Position numbers and translations under genes: made by a program | Source of the DNA: Anderseniella sp. | GTDB lineage: Bacteria > Pseudomonadota > Alphaproteobacteria > Rhizobiales > Aestuariivirgaceae | DNA length: 64,000 bases | Assembly (NCBI GenBank): GCA_028289645.1 | Contig: JANQOK010000013.1 | Location: 124,001-188,000, forward strand | Reading direction: 5' to 3' | The notes under the pieces: model-generated | Databases searched by the model: none | Seen by the model: the letters and a program-made list of their open reading frames with translations, nothing else | Told to the model about the DNA's origin: nothing | Shown here: positions 46,461-54,242 of the stretch, piece by piece | Layout: every line of letters starts with the position of its first letter | Position numbering within the stretch: position 1 is the first letter of the stretch

Positions 46461-46756
46461 CGATGGATGCATATAACCTGACCCTGATCCTGCTGGTGAC
46501 GCTGGTCACGTTCGCCATGCGGGCCGTCGGCGCTGTCGTCATGGCACGGGTTGAACTCGGTCCGGTCTCCTCTGCGGCATTTGAAGCGATGCCGGTGGCG
46601 GTGCTGACGGCATTTATCGCGCCTGCGGTCTTATCGCAGGGGTTACCGGAGGCTATCGCAGGCACGGCTGCCGTGCTGGTCGGGCTTAGAGCGCCGATGG
46701 CCGTTGTGATCGTCGTAGCCATGGCGGTTGTGGTCGCCATGCGGCATGTGGGGTAG
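46457..46756 (+). CDS. azlD: AzlD-family small exporter subunit, copy 1
   Basis: The small partner of AzlC, 99 residues with about three or four membrane segments (NLTLILLVTLVTFAMRAVGAV; AVLTAFIAPAVLSQGL; MAVVIVVAMAVVVAMR). The conserved TFAMRAVG near the N-terminus fits the family. It overlaps azlC copy 1 by four bases and is followed four bases later by azlC copy 2. Confidence 0.88.
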   Translation: MTMDAYNLTLILLVTLVTFAMRAVGAVVMARVELGPVSSAAFEAMPVAVLTAFIAPAVLSQGLPEAIAGTAAVLVGLRAPMAVVIVVAMAVVVAMRHVG

Positions 46757-46760
46757 GCAC

Positions 46761-47477
46761 GTGGGAGCAAGGACACAGGATTTTTCTGCGGGCGCCATTG
46801 CAATCCTGCCCGTGCTTGTGGCCACGGCGCCGATCGCGCTGCTGTTCGGCACACTGGCGGCCGCAAAGGGCCTGTCTGCATTGGAAGTCTGGCTGATGAG
46901 CGCCACCGTGTTCGCCGGTGCGTTGCAATTTGTCGCCATTGACCAGTGGGCGGACCCGGCGCCGCTGGGCCTGCTGGTGTTTACTGCCCTGGTGGTGAAT
47001 GTGCGCCACGTCCTGATGGGGGCCAGCATTGGCCGATCGATGACGGACTTCAGCGGGCCGGCAAAATATGCCGCCATGTTCCTGCTTACCGATGAGGGCT
47101 GGGCTTTCGCCGAACGCCGGGCACGAAACGGCAAGCTGACGGCGGCTTACTACTTCGGTATCGGGGTTTCCATGTGGCTGGTGTGGACTTCCGCGTCGCT
47201 GCTGGGAGCCGCCATTGGCCGCGGGCTCGGCGATCCTTCGGCATATGGCTTCAACTTTGCCTTTTCGGCCGTGTTCATATGCATCCTGGTGGGGTTCTGG
47301 AGCAACTGGCGCACGGGCGCGGTGCTGGCTTCCAGCGGTGCGGTTTCGGCGCTGGTTTACCTGCTGGTTCCGGGTGCCTGGTACATTATTGCCGGTGCGT
47401 TCGCCGGTGTCGGGACCGCGGCGGCATTGCACGCAAAAAGCGATGATCAGACGCCTGACGGGATCATGCCGTCATGA
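46761..47477 (+). CDS. azlC: AzlC-family exporter subunit, copy 2
   Basis: A second AzlC protein, 238 residues, clearly related to copy 1 (LPVLVATAPIALLFGTLAAAKGLS, ending in the aligned AAKGLS; EVWLMSATVFAGALQFVA; ALVVNVRHVLMGASI). A GTG start at 46761 is chosen because GGGG stands seven bases before it, whereas the longer frame would overlap azlD. It overlaps azlD copy 2 in ATGA. Confidence 0.9.
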   Translation: MGARTQDFSAGAIAILPVLVATAPIALLFGTLAAAKGLSALEVWLMSATVFAGALQFVAIDQWADPAPLGLLVFTALVVNVRHVLMGASIGRSMTDFSGPAKYAAMFLLTDEGWAFAERRARNGKLTAAYYFGIGVSMWLVWTSASLLGAAIGRGLGDPSAYGFNFAFSAVFICILVGFWSNWRTGAVLASSGAVSALVYLLVPGAWYIIAGAFAGVGTAAALHAKSDDQTPDGIMPS

Positions 47478-47776
47478 GCGTGGATGCGAACACATTGCTG
47501 GTCATCATCGGCATGGCGCTGGCCACCTACCTGACCCGCATTGCCGGCCTGTGGCTGCTGCAGCTTGCCAATGTCAGGGGCAGGGCGCGTTCGGCCATGG
47601 ATGCGCTGCCGCCGGCGGTGTTGATGGCGGTTATTGCACCGACAGTGCTGGCAACCGGGCTGGCAGAGACGCTGGCAGCGGCTGTGACCATGCTCGCCGC
47701 GTTCCGGCTGCCTTTGCTTGTTGCCGTGGCTGCGGGTGTGGCCAGTGTTGTCGGCCTGCGCGCCCTTATCGGTTGA
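47474..47776 (+). CDS. azlD: AzlD-family small exporter subunit, copy 2
   Basis: A 100-residue membrane protein with the AzlD pattern (TLLVIIGMALATYLTRIAGLW, ending in the conserved TYLTRIAG; PPAVLMAVIAPTVLATGLAE; VASVVGLRALIG). It forms the second tandem azlCD pair. Its last 11 bases overlap the 3' end of the oppositely oriented pepP gene. Confidence 0.88.
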   Translation: MSVDANTLLVIIGMALATYLTRIAGLWLLQLANVRGRARSAMDALPPAVLMAVIAPTVLATGLAETLAAAVTMLAAFRLPLLVAVAAGVASVVGLRALIG

Positions 47777-49592
47777 TCGGGGCGCAGGCGGCGTCCAGCC
47801 AGTTCCGATCCTGGTCGCTTTCCAGCCGTGGCGCAATTTTCTTCACGACCTGGGCATGATAGTCATTCAGCCAGTCCAGTTCGGTATCACTCATGAGCGC
47901 CGGCTCTACGAGATTTCGGTCAATGGGCGTGAACGTCAGCGTTTCAAACCAGTGCATGGGGCGTTCGCCACCTTCGATTGGTTCTGCCTCGCGCACGATC
48001 AGCAGATTTTCTATGCGGATGCCGTATTCACCGGCCTTGTAGTAGCCTGGCTCATTGGACAGGATCATGCCCGGTTGCAGAACAGTCCTGTCAGCCTTCG
48101 AAAACCGCTGCGGGCCTTCATGCACCGACAGATAGCTGCCCACGCCGTGCCCGGTGCCGTGATCAAAGTCGAGGCCGGCCTCCCACAAGGCTGCCCGGGC
48201 TATCGGGTCTAGATGACCGCCGGTGGTGCCGGCTGGAAACCTGGCACGGGACAGGTTGATCATGCCCTTGAGCACCCGGGTGAAGCGGTCTTTCATCTCA
48301 TCAGTCGGGATGCCCACAATGACAGTGCGGGTGATGTCGGTCGTGCCATCAACATACTGCGCGCCGGAATCAACCAAGTATATGCGATTGTTTTCGATTG
48401 GCAGATTGCTGGTCTCCGACACCCGATAGTGAGGAATGGCCGCATGCGGTCCGGCACCGGAAATCGTGTCGAAAGACAGGTCACGCAACTCACCGCCTTG
48501 CGCCCGCAGGGATTCCAGCTGCCTGGCTGCTGCGATTTCGTCCAGTTCGCCATTGGGTGCATTAACTTGCAGCCAGTGAAGAAACCGCGCCATGGGGACG
48601 CCGTCGCGCAGGTGGGCCGCGCGGGCGCCTTCGAGCTCGGCATGGTTCTTGGTGGCTCGCGGCAGAGTACAAGGGCTTTCGCGATGGGTCACTGTGGCAC
48701 CGGATGCTACGAGCGTGCGCCTGAGTGCCTCCGCGGCCCACTGGAAATCAAGTTCGACGCCGGCTGCTGCTGCCCCAAGTTTCTGTAGGCCTGCAGCCAG
48801 CTCATCGGGCTGAGCCAGGCGGACATTGGCTTGCGCCAGGGCATCTCTGGCATCGTCGTCAACTCTGGCCGGATCCATAAACAGGTCCGCGGATGCATCA
48901 TCGTGCACAATGGCGAACGCCAGCACTGCCGGGGTATGGGGTATGTCATTGCCGCGAATATTGAACACCCAGGCGACGGCATCTGTCTGGGTCAGCACAC
49001 AAGCCTTGGCGCCACGCTCCTTCATTCCGTTGGCAACGGCTCGCAGTTTGTCGGCGGCGGACACGCCTGCGAACTGCAATGGCTGCTGTACAACCGGCTT
49101 GTTGGGCGCTGACGGTCGGTCAGACCAGATGTCGTCAATGGGATTGTCGTCCAGCGCCACCAGTTCGGCACCGGCCCTGCGACACGCCACATCATAGTGA
49201 TTTACGTCCCGGACAGTGAGCAGCCATGGATCAAAGCCCAGTTTGGCGCCCTCAGGCATGTTGTCGGTCACCCAGGTATGGGGAGAGTCGTTCGGCACCT
49301 GGAGGGGAGTCATGAGATCCAGGTCGATTTGCTCGCGAACCTGCAGGGTATAGCGCCCATCAACAAAAATGGCGGCGGTCGCCTTCAGGATGACCGCACT
49401 GCCGGCCGAACCGGAAAAGCCGGTCAGCCAATTCAGCCGCTCCGCACAGGCAGGGAGATACTCTCCCTGAAACTGGTCTGCTCGGGGCACAATCAGTCCA
49501 TCGATGCCAACGGCGTCGAACCGGGCCCGGAGGTCGGCAATACGTGCTGGTGTGAGATGGCGCTGGTTGGTATCTGCAAAATCCTGAAACAT
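47766..49592 (-). CDS. pepP: Xaa-Pro aminopeptidase (M24 family)
   Basis: A cytoplasmic metallopeptidase that removes N-terminal residues before proline. The 608-residue length fits the three-domain eukaryote-like aminopeptidase P form common in Alphaproteobacteria. Two creatinase N-like domains precede the pita-bread catalytic domain, which holds the metal ligands in VDSGAQYVDGTTDITRT (two Asp), HGTGHGVGSYLSVHEGP (His) and LSNEPGYYKAGEYGIRIEN (two Glu). The start fits the usual MFQDFADTNQRHLTPARI opening. It converges with azlD with an 11-base overlap. Confidence 0.93.
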   Translation of the reverse strand: MFQDFADTNQRHLTPARIADLRARFDAVGIDGLIVPRADQFQGEYLPACAERLNWLTGFSGSAGSAVILKATAAIFVDGRYTLQVREQIDLDLMTPLQVPNDSPHTWVTDNMPEGAKLGFDPWLLTVRDVNHYDVACRRAGAELVALDDNPIDDIWSDRPSAPNKPVVQQPLQFAGVSAADKLRAVANGMKERGAKACVLTQTDAVAWVFNIRGNDIPHTPAVLAFAIVHDDASADLFMDPARVDDDARDALAQANVRLAQPDELAAGLQKLGAAAAGVELDFQWAAEALRRTLVASGATVTHRESPCTLPRATKNHAELEGARAAHLRDGVPMARFLHWLQVNAPNGELDEIAAARQLESLRAQGGELRDLSFDTISGAGPHAAIPHYRVSETSNLPIENNRIYLVDSGAQYVDGTTDITRTVIVGIPTDEMKDRFTRVLKGMINLSRARFPAGTTGGHLDPIARAALWEAGLDFDHGTGHGVGSYLSVHEGPQRFSKADRTVLQPGMILSNEPGYYKAGEYGIRIENLLIVREAEPIEGGERPMHWFETLTFTPIDRNLVEPALMSDTELDWLNDYHAQVVKKIAPRLESDQDRNWLDAACAPINR

Positions 49593-50042
49593 ACCGCCAG
49601 ACTAACCAAGGCGGCTCCTGTGGGCAATGGAATATCAGCTCTGATTTAGCTTCACTGGTTCATTGTGCGATGCAATATTTTACGAAATCCAGGCCAACGG
49701 CACATGCCTGAATCGAGTGCAAGTGGGCACTTTTGACGCAGGGGTGCGAAGTGAACAGGTTTATTAAGTTTCAGTAATGTCGAATTGGGTGTGTAGCTCA
49801 CTCATAAACATATGATTTAAATGATTAAAATGTGAATTTTCTGACGTGTTAACGGATGGTTTATTTCGATATGCACGGCGTGCATATCTGAGATATCAAA
49901 ACGTCTCTGGTAAAAAATCATGCAGTCAACATATACGGAATGTACGAATTGTGCGGCGCAAAAAATTGCGGTGCGCAGTAATGTGAACCGCTCCGGATTT
50001 GGGACAGAAAAACCGGAGCCCTGTTGAAAATGGAGAAATGAA
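49593..50042. other. AT-rich promoter region before the DUF1127 gene
   Basis: This 450-base stretch lies between the divergent pepP and DUF1127 genes. It is notably AT-rich from about 49740 to 49980, unlike the rest of the window. It carries the palindrome at 49868-49888, a TTAA-CGGATGG-TTTA sequence at 49849-49863 that resembles a weak CtrA site, and a hairpin (GCTCCGG 49990-49996 with CCGGAGC 50013-50019) in the likely leader of the DUF1127 mRNA. No gene is seen in it. Confidence 0.5.
49868..49888. promoter_or_regulatory. Perfect 21-bp palindrome, candidate operator
   Basis: Arms GATATGCACG and CGTGCATATC pair perfectly around a single central G. The odd-length palindrome is typical of a site for a dimeric regulator. 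It lies 154 bases before the DUF1127 start and 276 before the pepP start, in AT-rich DNA. Confidence 0.6.
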
Positions 50043-50252
50043 ATGGTCGTCGTCGTTGCAAACCGTGCAGTCGAAATGCGCGATGGTGCCAGTCTCGACT
50101 TTGTTGGGCAGATCCGCCGCCTCGCGAACAATGTCAAAACTTACGCACATCGCCGCCGCGTTCAAAGCCGTCTGGAAAGCCTGGACGACAGAATGCTCGC
50201 AGACATTGGTATCGAGCGCGCTGATATCCAGGCACATGTCTGGGGCCGCTAA
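50043..50252 (+). CDS. DUF1127 small protein
   Basis: A 69-residue basic protein of the DUF1127 group, common and multi-copy in Alphaproteobacteria. Known relatives affect RNA turnover, phosphate uptake and stress responses. The domain is at the C-terminal end: SRLESLDDRMLADIGIERADI. GGAGAAATGAA stands before the ATG. A strong terminator follows. Family members are often highly expressed, which fits the isolated gene with its own operator-like palindrome and leader hairpin. Confidence 0.9.
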   Translation: MVVVVANRAVEMRDGASLDFVGQIRRLANNVKTYAHRRRVQSRLESLDDRMLADIGIERADIQAHVWGR

Positions 50253-50293
50253 GCCACAAAGCGTTTTCGACACGCATTCAAGATGAGTATCGG

Positions 50294-50325
50294 GAGGGAT
50301 GGTTCAGGCCATCCCTCTTTGTTTT
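50294..50325 (+). terminator. Intrinsic terminator after the DUF1127 gene
   Basis: GAGGGATGG and CCATCCCTC form a perfect 9-bp stem around a 6-base loop, followed by TTTGTTTT. It overlaps the last codons of the convergent prmA gene. Confidence 0.85.
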
Positions 50326-51197
50326 CGGGCCAGCGTCAGCGTGGCCCAGCTGTCGTCCAGCAGCGTATCCACGATACTCAGCCCCTGGGCGAGATAGGCC
50401 GCCCGCACCATGCGAACCTGATCAGCTGTCAGTCCGGACAATACCAGCCGGCCGTTCTTGCTGAGTGCCCGGGCGATTGCCGGTGCCAGCGATATCAGCG
50501 GCCGGGCCAGAATATTGGCAAGTATCAAGTCATAGGGCGCTTGTGCCGCGATGGCCGGATGGCCCAGTCCAGCTGCCGTGACGCAACGGATCAGGTGACC
50601 TGTTCCGTTCAACCGGGCATTGTCCCTGGTCACAGCAACGGCAGCGTCGTCAATGTCGCTGGCAACAGCGCTGATGCCGGTCAGCTTGCAGGCGGCGATG
50701 GCCAGCACGCCAGATCCGCATCCGACATCCAGGCAGTTTTTCGGTGTGCATGACTTCAGCACCGTCTGCAGGGCCACAAGGCACCCGCGGGTGGTGTTGT
50801 GATGACCTGTGCCGAAAGCCAGTCCGGCGTCAATTTCAATGTTGATGCTGCCCGACGGGCGCAGATGCCGGTCGTGATTGCCGTGCACGAACAGGCGTCC
50901 TGCAACCACCGGCGCCAAACCAGCCAGGCTTTCACGAACCCAGTCTTTCTGCGGGACGGCACTGACTGCCAGTTCGCCTCCCGTAAGGCCGGCACGCTGC
51001 ATGGCGTCATCGATACCGGACACGTCCGGTTCATCGGCATAGATCGCCTCAACCTGCCACAGGTCCCGGGCCTCATCGGTTTCGACCATGCTGACCGCGA
51101 GCGCTTCAGGCCATGGGCAGTCTTGAAGCACATCCGACAGCTGATCGGCCGCCTGCCGGCCCAGTTCCGATGAGGTCAGAATGAACTGCCGGGTCAT
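50304..51197 (-). CDS. prmA: Ribosomal protein L11 methyltransferase
   Basis: PrmA trimethylates ribosomal protein L11 with S-adenosylmethionine. The 297-residue product has the small N-terminal substrate domain and the Rossmann domain with LDVGCGSGVLAIAA (motif I), preceded by the family signature AFGTGHHNTTRGCL, and NILARPL. It overlaps the cytochrome c gene upstream in ATGA and its end overlaps the terminator of the DUF1127 gene. Confidence 0.93.
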   Translation of the reverse strand: MTRQFILTSSELGRQAADQLSDVLQDCPWPEALAVSMVETDEARDLWQVEAIYADEPDVSGIDDAMQRAGLTGGELAVSAVPQKDWVRESLAGLAPVVAGRLFVHGNHDRHLRPSGSINIEIDAGLAFGTGHHNTTRGCLVALQTVLKSCTPKNCLDVGCGSGVLAIAACKLTGISAVASDIDDAAVAVTRDNARLNGTGHLIRCVTAAGLGHPAIAAQAPYDLILANILARPLISLAPAIARALSKNGRLVLSGLTADQVRMVRAAYLAQGLSIVDTLLDDSWATLTLARKQRGMA

Positions 51198-51565
51198 TGC
51201 CGCAGGTCCCGTGCCAGCTTGTCGACATAGGCCATCAGGTGGTCCAGGTCGTCAACGGCGATGATGACCGGCGTAATGCCGAGAGGAAACTCGGGTGTGG
51301 TGCGGAACTCCCGGATGATCACGAAGCTCGGGTGCGGTCGCAGGGCGTAGAAAACCTCGAACTTGTGGCGCCAGTCGTTTGCCTTGGATTGTATCATTGC
51401 CTTGAAGGACGGAGATATGCCGATGCCCATATTGTTCTGACCGGGAATGACATGACACCGGCGGCAATGCTCAATGGCGATGTCTTCACCTTTCTTGATG
51501 TCGCCAGCGTGGCCGACGGCAAAACCGGTGAACAGGAACACGATAGTCAGGACAAAGCGGAACAT
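51194..51565 (-). CDS. Small c-type cytochrome
   Basis: A 123-residue periplasmic cytochrome c. The signal peptide covers residues 1-20 (MFRFVLTIVFLFTGFAVGHA). The single heme site is C34-R-R-C37-H38, and Met46 in NNMG or a later Met could be the sixth ligand. The C-terminal half (FRTTPEFPLGITPVIIAVDDLDH) is less typical for the fold. Its partner oxidase or dehydrogenase is unknown. It is coupled to prmA by a four-base overlap, a pairing without an obvious functional link. Confidence 0.83.
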   Translation of the reverse strand: MFRFVLTIVFLFTGFAVGHAGDIKKGEDIAIEHCRRCHVIPGQNNMGIGISPSFKAMIQSKANDWRHKFEVFYALRPHPSFVIIREFRTTPEFPLGITPVIIAVDDLDHLMAYVDKLARDLRQ

Positions 51566-51753
51566 TAGGTGAGTTGGAGCGCCATGAGGTTGAATTGAAA
51601 CATCTGGTAACAGGGTTCGACGGGGGCGTATTCTAGAACGCCGGGCGCCATGCTCAAAAGTGAATCTTTATGCACAAGTGCCGCCAAATCGCCTTGAACA
51701 CCTGCGAGGAATCAGCCGAAGTAAACCGGACAAAAGCTGGCGGGGTTAATGAC

Positions 51754-52152
51754 ATGGCTATTATGAGACATCTGGTGTTTGGACTGCTGTTGACTGGTCT
51801 CCTCGCTGTTCAGCCGGTGCCTCAGGCCATTGCTGCCGGCACCGAGGGCACCGTCTATGATCCGCAGATTCTTACGCGGATGAAATTCTCCGGCAAGCAA
51901 CTCGCCACCGTCAAAAAGATACTCGACCAGTCCGAGGCGCGCATCGTCAAGGTGTTCCGAAAATACAAGATCAACCCCCGGGCCAAGCCGGTTTTCGATC
52001 AGCTGCGGGCTGCGTCGACGGAACTCCAGGCCATTGAGTCGTGGGAGAAAAAGCAGATGAAGCGGGTGCTGAGCAAGAGCCAGTATGCCGACTATCTCGA
52101 GATCCAGCAGGCCACAACCGCCGCGGTGATCAAGGCCACCCGCGACGATTGA
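51754..52152 (+). CDS. Secreted helical protein, hypothetical
   Basis: A 132-residue protein with a clear signal peptide (residues 1-27, ending AAG) and a charged helical mature part (QLATVKKILDQSEARIVKVF; WEKKQMKRVLSKSQYADYLEIQQ). The overall look recalls small periplasmic stress proteins of the Spy/CpxP type (helices with LT/LS turns), but no specific motif proves this. ATG 51754 is chosen because GGGG lies upstream and it begins the signal peptide. An alternative ATG lies three codons later. It is a single gene facing a second secreted-protein gene. Confidence 0.65.
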   Translation: MAIMRHLVFGLLLTGLLAVQPVPQAIAAGTEGTVYDPQILTRMKFSGKQLATVKKILDQSEARIVKVFRKYKINPRAKPVFDQLRAASTELQAIESWEKKQMKRVLSKSQYADYLEIQQATTAAVIKATRDD

Positions 52153-52177
52153 TTGGATGTGATGCTGGGATGTTTGC

Positions 52178-52606
52178 CTAGCAGGATGCCCTGAGCGGCA
52201 CCCAGCGCGAACCCTTCTTGCCCGAATGCGTGACCACCGCGCGGTACTTGGTGTTGATCGGAGTCGCTATGTTGAGCAGCTTGTTGTAGGACGCGCGATA
52301 TTCGTTGCCGTATTTCTTGGTGTGAACGGTGATCGGGCCGATGACCGCGCCCTTGTTGCGTACCAGCAGGAATGAGATCTTGCCTTTCTTGTTGGCACGG
52401 AAAAACACCGACAGCCGTGCCACCCCGGGGCAGACATTGCCCGCCGGTGACTTGATGGCCAGGGTCACGTCCTTGACTTTCATTTTGACCGCGTTGGGGT
52501 TGTAGACCAGGCCGCCGTTTCCGGCATAAGCGGTTGAGGCGGTGACGGCGGTTGCAAGGCCGAGGACAGCGGCGATACCGGTGTAAATGAGGGTGCGACG
52601 GTTCAT
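52178..52606 (-). CDS. Secreted beta-rich protein, hypothetical
   Basis: A 142-residue protein of unknown family. Residues 1-28 are a signal peptide (MNRRTLIYTGIAAVLGLATA ...). The mature part is basic and beta-rich with two cysteines (near NVCPG and at the C-terminus), possibly a disulfide. It faces the secreted helical protein gene, with 25 bases between the stops. No catalytic signature is seen. Confidence 0.65.
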   Translation of the reverse strand: MNRRTLIYTGIAAVLGLATAVTASTAYAGNGGLVYNPNAVKMKVKDVTLAIKSPAGNVCPGVARLSVFFRANKKGKISFLLVRNKGAVIGPITVHTKKYGNEYRASYNKLLNIATPINTKYRAVVTHSGKKGSRWVPLRASC

Positions 52607-52714
52607 TGTTATTATTCCTTCAAGGGGGTAGTCCGTTTAACTTGAAGGCATGTGTAGCCAAGCCGTGCTTAGTGAAGCCTGAATGGGCTGTTCATCAGAG
52701 GTTCATGCTTTTTA

Positions 52715-52793
52715 CTGGTCGAACAACTTTCCTCGCTGCGCTCAGGTCGTTCTGCTGGTCGAACAACTTTCTTCGCTGCGCTCAGGTCGTTCT
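52715..52793 (+). repeat. Tandem 40-base direct repeat, two copies
   Basis: Two nearly identical 40-base units (first at 52715, second at 52755), each containing TCGAACAACTTTC and TCGCTGCGCTCAGGTCGTTC. A related single copy occurs in inverse orientation at 45520-45556 inside the structured element. It fills the gap between two leftward genes. Confidence 0.8.
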
Positions 52794-52820
52794 CCATATA
52801 CATAGGCTGATGTTCTGCTT

Positions 52821-53645
52821 TTACTTGCCGGGAATCGGGTAGGGCTGGTCGTCCAGGGCCATGCGAAGTTTCAGCTCCGTGGTCCCGAACAGGGCCAGGT
52901 CGGGTACGAAATTTTCCTTGCGCAGGTGCCGGACGTCGTTCTTGGTGACCGGACCGACGAACATCAGCCGGTGTGACGGCGAATAGCGCGCCAGCTTGGT
53001 GCCGAACACTTTCTGCAGCACATAGAAGGTCAGGTAATGATTGTCGACGACCGCGTTGATGGGTCTTGAGGACCGGCGCACGATATGGATGAGATCCAGA
53101 TCGAACAGCTTGTCGTTGTTGACCGGCGAGTGGCGCTCCGGCCCGTCCGAGAATACGAAATCATAGGCGCGGATGGGGATTTCCGAATACTGCACGCCCC
53201 GGAACAGTTTGTAAAAGCCGTCGATCTTGGGCGAGTGCACGATCTGCACCACGTGGGCGACATCCGGAGGCAGGGCCTTCAGCGCGGTTTCGGTCCAACC
53301 CTCATGTTCCTCCATGGACGTGATGCGGCCGAGCGGCGCGCCTTCCTCGGCGTTCTTGATCAGCGCCTGGGCCATGACCACGGTGGTGAATCCGGTGCCG
53401 AATTCCAGCACCTCTGTCGGCTTGCGGGTGCGGATTTCCTCGTACAGCGTCAGATAGTCCGACATGGACGCGCCGGTGACGTTGGAGACCTTGGCGTACT
53501 CGGTGATCGCGTGAGCAAACTCCGGCCGCTTCATCAGTGTCTTCTCAGCCCGCCGGTTACGGCGCGCAACCAGCTTCTCGATCCACCACGCGCGAGCGCG
53601 GGTAAGAGCAGGCAGGCCGGTGGTGTCCAAAGGTGCTAAAGGCAT
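52821..53645 (-). CDS. Class I methyltransferase-like protein, hypothetical
   Basis: A 274-residue cytoplasmic protein. EVLEFGTGFTTVVMAQAL resembles motif I of S-adenosylmethionine-dependent methyltransferases, and RITSMEEHEGW and FVFSDGPERH could be later strands of the same fold. A basic N-terminus (ARRNRRAEKTLMKR) precedes it. The substrate is unknown. It stands alone between repeats. Confidence 0.6.
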   Translation of the reverse strand: MPLAPLDTTGLPALTRARAWWIEKLVARRNRRAEKTLMKRPEFAHAITEYAKVSNVTGASMSDYLTLYEEIRTRKPTEVLEFGTGFTTVVMAQALIKNAEEGAPLGRITSMEEHEGWTETALKALPPDVAHVVQIVHSPKIDGFYKLFRGVQYSEIPIRAYDFVFSDGPERHSPVNNDKLFDLDLIHIVRRSSRPINAVVDNHYLTFYVLQKVFGTKLARYSPSHRLMFVGPVTKNDVRHLRKENFVPDLALFGTTELKLRMALDDQPYPIPGK

Positions 53646-53715
53646 GGGATTTGTGATGGATCAGCCAGCGATTCCCGTCAAGAGGGTAGTTATTTATGAT
53701 ATCCTTTACGACATC

Positions 53716-53798
53716 GTCATTCCAGCGAAGGCTGGAATCCAGATAAGGGTGACACAGCTTGAAAGCGGGCAATGGACCCCAGCCTTCGCTGGGGTGAC
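53716..53798 (+). repeat. Dispersed two-hairpin repeat, copy B
   Basis: The arms run GTCATTCCAGCGAAGGCTGG (53716-53735, continuing to 53741) and TGGACCCCAGCCTTCGCTGG (53773-53792, continuing to 53798). It ends ten bases before the GIY-YIG start. It matches copy C at 54130 in orientation and is opposite to copy A. Confidence 0.85.
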
Positions 53799-53808
53799 GA
53801 GGTTGGAG

Positions 53809-54102
53809 ATGCCATTGCGGCCATGCCTGTACATTATGTGTAATCATCGTCACGGCACGCTCTACATCGGTGTCACATCAAATCTTGCGCGCAGAGTCTA
53901 TGAGCATCGCGAGGGACTGCTGGACGGGTTCACCAAGCGGTATGGATTGAAGCGGCTGGTTTGGTACGAACAACACGAGACCATGCAGGCGGCCATCAGA
54001 CGCGAAAAGCAAATGAAGGCGTGGAAACGGGCTTGGAAGATCCGAGAGATCGAACGAATGAACCCAAAATGGGATGACTTATATGTGACGCTCAACCAGT
54101 AA
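53809..54102 (+). CDS. GIY-YIG nuclease-domain protein (YhbQ-like)
   Basis: A 97-residue single-domain protein of the small GIY-YIG group. The core reads CLYIM...GTLYIGVTSNLARRVYEHREG, with the YIG motif and conserved Arg, and the helix carrying the metal-binding Glu (AAIRREKQMKAWKR). Relatives are predicted endonucleases of unknown role. The ATG at 53809 is chosen because the longer open frame upstream is only the translated repeat (VIPAKAGIQ). The gene lies exactly between repeat copies B and C, in the same orientation. Confidence 0.85.
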   Translation: MPLRPCLYIMCNHRHGTLYIGVTSNLARRVYEHREGLLDGFTKRYGLKRLVWYEQHETMQAAIRREKQMKAWKRAWKIREIERMNPKWDDLYVTLNQ

Positions 54103-54129
54103 GCACTGCCTCAACTGTTGGCCCCATCT

Positions 54130-54213
54130 GTCATTCCAGCGAAGGCTGGAATCCAAAGCGGGTTTGATGTTGATCGCAATTAGATGTTGGACCCCAGCCT
54201 TCGCTGGGGTGAC
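54130..54213 (+). repeat. Dispersed two-hairpin repeat, copy C
   Basis: The arms start with GTCATTCCAGCGAAGGCTGG (from 54130) and TGGACCCCAGCCTTCGCTGG (from 54188), with a different spacer from copy B. It begins 28 bases after the GIY-YIG stop and ends 30 bases before the uvrD stop, so it could also act as a two-way terminator. Confidence 0.85.
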
Positions 54214-54242
54214 TATCGTTGTCGTGACCGAAAGTTTGCCCT

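Noticed and set aside
53620-53808. N-terminal extension of the GIY-YIG frame
   Set aside because: The extra 63 codons translate the dispersed repeat (VIPAKAGIQ and AFAGVTR peptides) and are not part of the nuclease domain.
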